Below are positions 6,399-11,720 of a stretch of DNA of 20,608 nt, piece by piece. Source of the stretch: CAZYMF01 sp964648215 (GTDB lineage: Bacteria; Desulfobacterota; Binatia; HRBIN30; JACQVA1); the NCBI GenBank assembly GCA_964648215.1, contig CAZYMF010000073.1:1-20608 (forward strand). The letters run 5' to 3'. A program made the position numbers and the translations under genes. Each line of letters opens with the position of its first letter. Position 1 is the stretch's first letter. The notes below the pieces were generated by a model, which was not told the DNA's origin, made no database searches, and worked only from the letters and a program-made list of their open reading frames with translations.

Positions 6399-7187
6399 AT
6401 GAAGCACGAAGCGACAACAAAGAAAGAAGGGACGACGCCATTGGAGCAAGAAGGAGAATCGGAACTCGAGCTGCTGGCTCGGCTCCAGGAACTGGACCGA
6501 CAGCTGCAGGAAAAGACCGATCTGTTGGCGGCAAGCGAGCGCGAGGTGGCGAGCATGGACCTGGAGCTCGCCACTCTTCGTCAGACGGTGACAACGGCAC
6601 GCGCCGAGCGCGACGCGCGTGACGGCGAGCGACGCGAGCTGGAGCATCGCCTGGAGGACGAAGAGGCGAAGATGAAGGACCGGCGCATGCGGCTCAATCG
6701 CGTGCGCAACGAGAAGGAGCTGAGCGCGCTGCGACACGAGATCGAGGTCGGCAAGGAGGCCAACCAACAGCTCGAGGCGCAGGTGCTGGGGTTGATCCAG
6801 ACGGTGGAAACCTTGGATGCCGCGCTCGCCGAGCAGCAAGGGGCGCTGACCGCGCTCGACGAGAAGTTCACCATCGAGCTGGAGAACCACCGCCAACGCA
6901 TCGCCGAGCTGACCGGTGAGGTCGAGGGCGAGCGCGCCGCGCGTGATCAGGTCGCCGAAGGGCTCAACCAGGAGCTACGGGCCAAATACGAGCAGATCTT
7001 TTCCCGCCGGGGCGGCACCGCGGTGGTGGAGATCCGCAACGGCACGTGCCTTGGCTGCCACATGCACGTGCCGCCTCAGTTCTTCAACGAGCTCCTCAAG
7101 TTTAGGGACGTGCGGTTGTGCCCCAACTGCCACCGCATTTTGATCTGGCGTCCCGAGGCCGCCGAGTCGGCGGCCTCGGGACGTTGA
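6399..7187 (+). CDS. coiled-coil protein with C-terminal C4 zinc ribbon
   Basis: The 262-residue protein is a long, heptad-rich coiled coil (about residues 22-205, many Glu/Leu/Arg) followed by a zinc ribbon with Cys217-x2-Cys220 (CLGC) and Cys241-x2-Cys244 (CPNC). This architecture is the zf-RING_7/C4-type zinc-ribbon family that includes Helicobacter HP0958 (FlgZ), described as binding RNA and flagellar proteins; the role in most bacteria is unsettled. Location is cytoplasmic. The start is uncertain: ATG at 6393 would share its A with the tRNA discriminator base, ATG at 6399 is chosen here, and a TTG near 6441 preceded by a purine-rich AAAGAAGGGA stretch is possible. No Shine-Dalgarno can precede the ATGs because that sequence is the tRNA. 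The 3' end carries a long palindrome just before rnpB. Confidence 0.88.
   Translation: MKHEATTKKEGTTPLEQEGESELELLARLQELDRQLQEKTDLLAASEREVASMDLELATLRQTVTTARAERDARDGERRELEHRLEDEEAKMKDRRMRLNRVRNEKELSALRHEIEVGKEANQQLEAQVLGLIQTVETLDAALAEQQGALTALDEKFTIELENHRQRIAELTGEVEGERAARDQVAEGLNQELRAKYEQIFSRRGGTAVVEIRNGTCLGCHMHVPPQFFNELLKFRDVRLCPNCHRILIWRPEAAESAASGR
7150..7182 (+). terminator. long perfect hairpin at gene end, possible attenuator or terminator
   Basis: Bases 7150-7164 (GTCCCGAGGCCGCCG) are perfectly complementary to 7168-7182, a 15-bp stem with a 3-base loop AGT. It lies in the last codons of the zinc-ribbon gene (Pro-Glu-Ala-Ala-Glu-Ser-Ala-Ala-Ser-Gly-Arg) and 26 bases before rnpB. Only a weak T-containing stretch follows, so termination is uncertain. 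It could equally protect the mRNA 3' end or separate the mRNA from the RNase P RNA. Confidence 0.5.
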
Positions 7188-7208
7188 GGTCCTTCCCGCA
7201 GCAACGGT

Positions 7209-7574
7209 TCGGAGGGGGTCAGGCGGTCGCTCGTCCCGGCATGCCCGGGACGGGAGGAAAGTCCGGACTCCGCAGGGCAGGGTGGCCGTTAACGACGGCC
7301 CCGAGTGATCGGGGGAAAGTGCCACAGAAAGGAGACGGCCTCGCGGCTGCGGCCGCGGGGAGTCGGTGAAACGGTGGGTCTACCCACCCGCGGTCGCGGA
7401 GACGCGCTCGCGCGGCAAACCCCACCCGGAGCAAGACCAGCAAGAGGGTTGCGTGGCCCGCGCTTACCCTCGGGTATGTTGCTCGAGCCGATCGGCAACG
7501 GTCGGCCCAGAGGAATGACCGCGACCCGCCCCGTTACGGGCGGGGACAGAATCCGGCTTATCGACCCCCTCCGA
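7209..7574 (+). ncRNA. rnpB: RNase P RNA, bacterial type A
   Basis: This is the catalytic RNA that removes 5' leaders from pre-tRNAs together with the RnpA protein. The universally conserved blocks are present in order: GAGGAAAGTCCGGACTCC (7254-7271), ACAGAAAGGAGAC near 7323, GGTGAAACGG near 7366, GCAAACCCCACC near 7413, AGAGGAATGACCGC near 7509 and ACAGAATCCGGCTTA (7546-7560). The ends are set by P1: bases 7209-7220 pair perfectly over 12 bp with 7563-7574. Length about 366 nt is normal. It stands directly downstream of the zinc-ribbon gene on the same strand; no convincing promoter of its own was seen. Confidence 0.97.
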
Positions 7575-7615
7575 CTTTCCTCCGCAGCCGTCGTCTCTCC
7601 GCGCGGCGAGTCACA

Positions 7616-7644
7616 TTGACAAGCCGCGCGGGCAACATTAGGCT
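7616..7644 (+). promoter_or_regulatory. promoter candidate ahead of the small zinc-finger gene
   Basis: TTGACA (7616-7621, perfect -35) is followed after 17 bases by TAGGCT (7639-7644; T, A and final T of the -10 consensus). Predicted transcription would begin near 7651, leaving a leader of about 40 bases with a CGGAGG ribosome-binding site before the ATG at 7693. Confidence 0.5.
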
Positions 7645-7692
7645 CGCAGCCGATGCGGAGACGGTGGCGGGCCAACCCCGGAGGCGAGTTGA

Positions 7693-8028
7693 ATGGATGA
7701 GAAGGACCGTTTTGGCGACAAGCTTCGCGAAGTCGAAAAGGGACGCGAAGACCAGTACTTCGCTCAGCGTGACCGCGAGCTGCTGGCAAAGCTGAAGCGC
7801 GCTCAGGAGGACGACACCGAGCAGACGCTCAAGGAAGTGGCGCGCATGCGCTGCCCCAAGTGCGGCACCAGACTGCGCTCGGTGACCCGCCATGAGGTTG
7901 CCGTGGACGAGTGCCCGTCCTGTCACGGCATCTGGCTCGATCGCGGCGAGCTCGAGACCATCGCCAAGCGCGAGAACGAAGGCTGGGTGGACCACTGGCT
8001 GCGCTTCATCACCCAAGGGGGAGTCTGA
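7693..8028 (+). CDS. small zinc-finger protein (zf-TFIIB type)
   Basis: The 111-residue cytoplasmic protein has a charged, helical N-terminal half (about residues 1-50) and a TFIIB-type zinc finger: Cys54-x2-Cys57 (CPKC) and Cys74-x2-Cys77 (CPSC), followed by the family signature HGIWLDRGELETI (78-90). Proteins with this finger are common and small; the biochemical role is unknown, with nucleic-acid or protein binding the usual guess. CGGAGG 8 bases before the ATG supports the start. It is the last gene of the plus-strand block, 41 bases from the convergent secreted dockerin protein; no clear terminator is visible between them. Confidence 0.85.
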   Translation: MDEKDRFGDKLREVEKGREDQYFAQRDRELLAKLKRAQEDDTEQTLKEVARMRCPKCGTRLRSVTRHEVAVDECPSCHGIWLDRGELETIAKRENEGWVDHWLRFITQGGV

Positions 8029-8069
8029 GCGGGAACGCAGCGCAGCACCGCCCCTCCCCTCCGTTGCCG

Positions 8070-10019
8070 TCAATTTCGTGGCGTCGGCGCAACCACTCGC
8101 AGGACCATCTGCGCCGGCGGGCCGGTGTTCCTCGAGATATCGCGAAGCTGCGCCGTGACCGTGGTGTCGCCCACGGGGAACTCGAACGGAAGCGCGATCA
8201 GGCCGCAGAACTGCAGCGTCGTCGCCCCATCCGAGCAGCCGGGGTTGGCGGCGTTGTTGCACACGAAGTGGAACGTCCCGTCGGCAAAGGACGTGCAGGC
8301 GTCGGCGGGGCCGCGGGAGCCGGGAATGCCCGTGCCGTCGAGGAACCGGCATCCGAGATCGTTCAGAGCGTCGGAGATCGGCTGCGTGAAGGCGAAGCTG
8401 GGCGGATCGGTCGCCGGGATGCCGCCGATCATGGGTAGGCTGTTGTCGCACACGTCCGTGCTGCCGTCGCCCAGGGGCCGACTGACCTCGACCTGCAGGT
8501 CCGGGCGCGCGGTGGGATCATCGGGGCTGTAGTTGAAGGCGCTGCCGGCGACGCGCTGGCCGCTGGTGCCCGGTCGTCCTTCGACGATGATGGAGAAGCC
8601 GAAGCCGAAGCTGCGCTCGTAGATGGGCAGGCCGTCGGGGTTGGTCCCCCCCGGCGTGGCGACCGAGTCATCGGCGTTGGCCACGCCGAGGAAGGTGATC
8701 ACCGGCCCCGTCCCCGGCTGCGGCGCGGGGGTCGCCGTGGGCGTGCGCGTGCGGGTGCGCGTCGCGGTCGGTGTCGGGGTTGGCACCCGGGTCGGGCTTC
8801 GCGTCGGCGTCGCGGAGGGGCGCAACGTCGGGGTGGAGGTCGGGCTCGCCGTCGGGCTCGGCATGGCGGTAGGCGTGCGCGTTCGGGTAGGCGTGGCCGT
8901 GGGCGGGGGTGGCGTCGCCGTGCGGGTCCGTGTCGCCGTCGGCGTCGCCGAGCGCGTGCGCGTGCGGGTCGCGGTGACCGAAGGCGTCGCGGTGCGCGTC
9001 GGCGTCCGTATGGCCGTCGCCGACGGTGTACCGGGCCCGACCGTCACCGTTCGCGTCGGCGACGGCGTTCGCGTGCCGCTCCGCGTCGGCGTGGCCGAGC
9101 GCGTGGTCGTCGGCGTGGGGGTGGGAGATCTCCGCACCGTCGCGGTGAATGGGAGGGTTGCGGTCGGCGTGGCCGTCGGCGGGCGCGTGGGCGTCACTGT
9201 GGGAGATCGCGTCGGTGTCGAGGTGGGCGGCACGCTGCCCCCCACCTGAACCACGATCTGCCGTCTCGGTCCGAGGTTCCCGTCGGCGTCGCGCAGCTGC
9301 ACGGTGAGTCGCGTCTGCCCCGGCGGAAACTGGCGTAGCGCCTCGATCTGGAGACAGAACTGGGCCTGCGTGCCCGAGGCCACCCAGGCGTTGTTGCCGA
9401 AGGGCCCGATGGTGCATGCCGTCGCGTTGGTGGTGGAGACGAGAAAGCCGCAGGCGAAGGCACGCAGGGCGGCGTCGACCGAGCTGCCGGGGCCGAAATA
9501 GGGTGGATCGATATCCGGCACGTAGCGGGCGCATCGCGCATCGAAGCTGCCATCGCCGAGCTGGCTCGAGGTCTCGATCTGCAAGTCCGGTCGGCCGGTC
9601 GACGGCTGCACGTCGTGCCCGACGGTCTTGCCGCTGCTGCCGCTCGCCGCTTCGACGACGAGCTTGAAGCCGACGCCGACCGAGCGCAGGTAGACGGGTA
9701 CGCCGTCGTCGGTCGCGCCCACCGGCTGCGTCGGATCGCCGGCGGCCGTCACCACACCGAAGAAGGTGAGGACCGGTCCCGGCCGCTGCGCCGCCACGGG
9801 CACGATGGCAACGAAGTCGGCGGCGCTGACGAGGCCATCGCCGTTGGCGTCGGCGCCGAGGCACTGCCGGTCGCCGAAGATGTTCTCGGCCAAGGCGCCG
9901 AGGTCGTACTCGTCGACCACTCCGTCGCAGTTCGCATCGCCGGGAACGACCGCATGGGTGACGCGGGCGGCGAGGACGAGAGCCAGGGCGGCGAAGACCA
10001 GCAGAGGAAGCTTCAGCAT
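8070..10019 (-). CDS. secreted dockerin protein with duplicated domain and Pro/Thr-rich linker
   Basis: The 649-residue product starts with a signal peptide (about residues 1-23, cleavage after THA). Residues 27-74 form a dockerin-type pair of calcium loops (DANCDGVVDEYD and DANGDGLVSAADF). Then comes domain A (about 80-260), a Pro/Thr/Arg/Ser/Ala linker (264-436) and domain B (437-645). A and B are homologous: both begin GPV(L/I)TF(F/L)GV, share a Val/Leu-Pro-(V/I)Y-x-R-S-x-G-x-G-F motif, RPDLQ(I/V)E, LGDGS, a DPP motif and a final (L/Q)FC...TVQLRD/TAQLRD segment, so the protein arose by internal duplication. Neither domain is recognised; the ends resemble Ig-like strands. Four or more cysteines in domain B suggest disulfides and an extracytoplasmic location. 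ATG 10019 is preferred over TTG 10037 because it places the signal peptide correctly; no Shine-Dalgarno is seen. Confidence 0.8.
   Translation of the reverse strand: MLKLPLLVFAALALVLAARVTHAVVPGDANCDGVVDEYDLGALAENIFGDRQCLGADANGDGLVSAADFVAIVPVAAQRPGPVLTFFGVVTAAGDPTQPVGATDDGVPVYLRSVGVGFKLVVEAASGSSGKTVGHDVQPSTGRPDLQIETSSQLGDGSFDARCARYVPDIDPPYFGPGSSVDAALRAFACGFLVSTTNATACTIGPFGNNAWVASGTQAQFCLQIEALRQFPPGQTRLTVQLRDADGNLGPRRQIVVQVGGSVPPTSTPTRSPTVTPTRPPTATPTATLPFTATVRRSPTPTPTTTRSATPTRSGTRTPSPTRTVTVGPGTPSATAIRTPTRTATPSVTATRTRTRSATPTATRTRTATPPPPTATPTRTRTPTAMPSPTASPTSTPTLRPSATPTRSPTRVPTPTPTATRTRTRTPTATPAPQPGTGPVITFLGVANADDSVATPGGTNPDGLPIYERSFGFGFSIIVEGRPGTSGQRVAGSAFNYSPDDPTARPDLQVEVSRPLGDGSTDVCDNSLPMIGGIPATDPPSFAFTQPISDALNDLGCRFLDGTGIPGSRGPADACTSFADGTFHFVCNNAANPGCSDGATTLQFCGLIALPFEFPVGDTTVTAQLRDISRNTGPPAQMVLRVVAPTPRN
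8712..9230 (-). repeat. low-complexity DNA encoding a Pro/Thr-rich linker
   Basis: About 519 bases encode imperfect repeats of Pro-Thr, Thr-Arg-Thr and Ala-Thr-Pro-Thr units (residues 264-436 of the secreted protein). On the plus strand it appears as irregular GTCGGCGTG-like repeats without a fixed period or conserved spacer. Such linkers are flexible, extended and often glycosylated, separating two extracellular domains. The repeat makes the length prone to slippage and to assembly error. Confidence 0.85.
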
Positions 10020-10086
10020 ACGCGCGAGTGCCGGCAACCGGGCTCACAGCAGCGCAACGACATCACCACAGCACCGACCTCCGTTT

Positions 10087-10103
10087 CGTGACTCTCGGTC
10101 ACG
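10087..10103. promoter_or_regulatory. small inverted repeat upstream of the dockerin gene
   Basis: CGTGAC-TCTCG-GTCACG is a perfect 6-bp inverted repeat with a 5-base centre, 68 bases upstream of the dockerin protein start in the otherwise featureless 241-base spacer 10020-10261. It might be an operator; no promoter elements were identified with confidence nearby. Confidence 0.3.
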
Positions 10104-10207
10104 CCGGCCGATCTCCCCAGGGCGGCGCCGGCGGTGACGCGAGCCCGATACCCTACAGGGTCCGCGCCCACCCGTCCAGTCGGGCGGCGGATCGACGCCG
10201 GAAACGA

Positions 10208-10237
10208 CAGGAGGGCGGGGATGGCCCCGCCCTCCTG
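10208..10237 (-). terminator. strong GC-rich hairpin ending the DUF1302-DUF1329 cassette
   Basis: CAGGAGGGCGGGG (10208-10220) pairs perfectly with 10225-10237 around a four-base loop ATGG, a 13-bp stem located 24 bases beyond the stop codon of the DUF1329 gene. On the minus strand it is followed by TCGTTTCC, a modest T-run, so it is a plausible intrinsic terminator of limited strength that would also block plus-strand transcription. Confidence 0.7.
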
Positions 10238-10261
10238 GAAGATGGACGCCCGCGCCGCCGC

Positions 10262-11653
10262 TCAGTCCGACAAGTGGGTGAGATGATGCAGCGTAAAGTA
10301 GTCCTCGGGAAAGTTGGTCTCGATGAACTGCGAGCTGTAGCGACCGCCGAGCGCGGCGCGATTGGTCTTGTCGTTGACGCCGACCACCATGTTGGGGGTC
10401 ACCGCCGACATCGATCCGTCGGCGCTCTTCGACCAGTGATAGGCGCACATGGCGTTGTAGAAGTACTCGCCCGCGCGGTTGTGCACCAGCTTCCAGTAGA
10501 TGCGGTACATGTCCTTGTCCATGTACATGATCACCTTGCCGAAGTTGTAGTAGGGATCGTCCGATTCACCCTCGAGGATCCAGACCGGCCGCGGCACCAT
10601 GGAGAGATTCTCGACGACGAGCCAGGGCACGCCCTTCGCGCCGGGCGTCTCGTAAGCGGCCTTGAAGTAGGGGATGTCCACCTGCCAGCGGGTCGGGCCG
10701 ATCTTCTTCTGCGGGAAGGGGTACGGGCTCAGCACCGGGGCCAGGACGTTGCCCTCGCCCACCAGCTTCCACTTGTAGTACTCGATCTTGCCGGAGTAGC
10801 AGTTCACGTCGTCGCCGAAGATGTCCAGACCGGCCACCGGGTCGGAGCGGGTGGCGGCGTTGACCCGGCGAACGCGGCGGGTGGCGGGGACGTAGAACCA
10901 GGACCGGTCCTGCGAGGTCCAGTCGTTCAGGCGCTTGGTGAGGCCGCCGACGCCGTCGACGTCCTGCGGCTCGAGCACGTTGGACATGCTGGTGCTACGC
11001 AGGTGCTCCGAGTTCGGCAGCGGGCCCGCCGAGCGACCCAGATAGGCGTTGGTGTGCAGCCACAGCTTGATGCGCTTGAACTCGCCGCTACCGTCGACAC
11101 CGTTGAGCGTAAAGGTGGCGCCCTGGCCGTTGCCCATCGAGTTGGCCGCCTCGAAGTTCCAGGCCATCTTGCAGGCGGCCATGGGATCGTTCTTGTCGAT
11201 CTTCGGGAACGGGTAACCAAAGTAGAAGTCGGGCATCTTGCCCGTCTTCACGTCCTTCAAACCGCAGGTCGCGGCATCGACGTCGTACTTTCCGGCATTC
11301 GCCTCGCTCGCCGCCCAGAAGTTCTTCGAGTAGTTCTGCTTGAACTTGTCGGGATCGACCGGAACCACCTTGTACCAATAGTCGCCCTTCTTGACGCGCT
11401 CCAGCACCACGGGAGGCAGCAGATCCTTACCCTCCTGCCAGTTGTTGCTGTCGAGAATCCACGGCTTTCCCGGCGCCTCGTCCTTCTTCTGATCAGCCGC
11501 TGCCTTCTGGTCAGCCGCCGCCTTCGGTTGGTCAGCAGCCGGCTTCTTCTCGTCAGCGGCCGCCGCCGGGCGCGCGGCCAGGCCGCTCAGGCCGAGAGCC
11601 ACGGCCCCCAGGACCAGAGCGCGCGTGTCGCGCCATGCCTTATCCCCTGTCAT
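10262..11653 (-). CDS. DUF1329 family periplasmic protein
   Basis: The 463-residue protein has a signal peptide (about residues 1-33, cleavage near AAA-DEKK) followed by a low-complexity Ala/Asp/Gln/Lys stretch (34-60) with repeated AAADQK units, then a DUF1329 domain to the C-terminus. Recognisable segments include YPFPKI, SWFYVPATRRVRRV, the DIFGDDVN and YYKWKLVGE blocks, and the WLVVENL...MYMDKDMY region with a beta-rich LolA/LolB-like pattern. The family resembles outer-membrane lipoprotein carriers and is thought to chaperone lipids or hydrophobic compounds; no function is proven. AAGGAGG sits 4 bases upstream of the ATG. It is the last gene of the cassette, 67 bases after the transporter gene, and is followed by a strong hairpin. 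Confidence 0.85.
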   Translation of the reverse strand: MTGDKAWRDTRALVLGAVALGLSGLAARPAAAADEKKPAADQPKAAADQKAAADQKKDEAPGKPWILDSNNWQEGKDLLPPVVLERVKKGDYWYKVVPVDPDKFKQNYSKNFWAASEANAGKYDVDAATCGLKDVKTGKMPDFYFGYPFPKIDKNDPMAACKMAWNFEAANSMGNGQGATFTLNGVDGSGEFKRIKLWLHTNAYLGRSAGPLPNSEHLRSTSMSNVLEPQDVDGVGGLTKRLNDWTSQDRSWFYVPATRRVRRVNAATRSDPVAGLDIFGDDVNCYSGKIEYYKWKLVGEGNVLAPVLSPYPFPQKKIGPTRWQVDIPYFKAAYETPGAKGVPWLVVENLSMVPRPVWILEGESDDPYYNFGKVIMYMDKDMYRIYWKLVHNRAGEYFYNAMCAYHWSKSADGSMSAVTPNMVVGVNDKTNRAALGGRYSSQFIETNFPEDYFTLHHLTHLSD

Positions 11654-11720
11654 CGCGAATCCTCCTTATCCCGAGAGTTCATTGCGTTTTACCGCCCCAG
11701 ACGGGCGGGATGCACTCGCA

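Noticed and set aside
8623..9249. Plus-strand frame of Val-Arg-Val and Gly-Val repeats, or a CRISPR-like array
   Set aside because: It is the complement of the Pro/Thr linker; the repeats vary in length and sequence and have no constant repeat-spacer layout.
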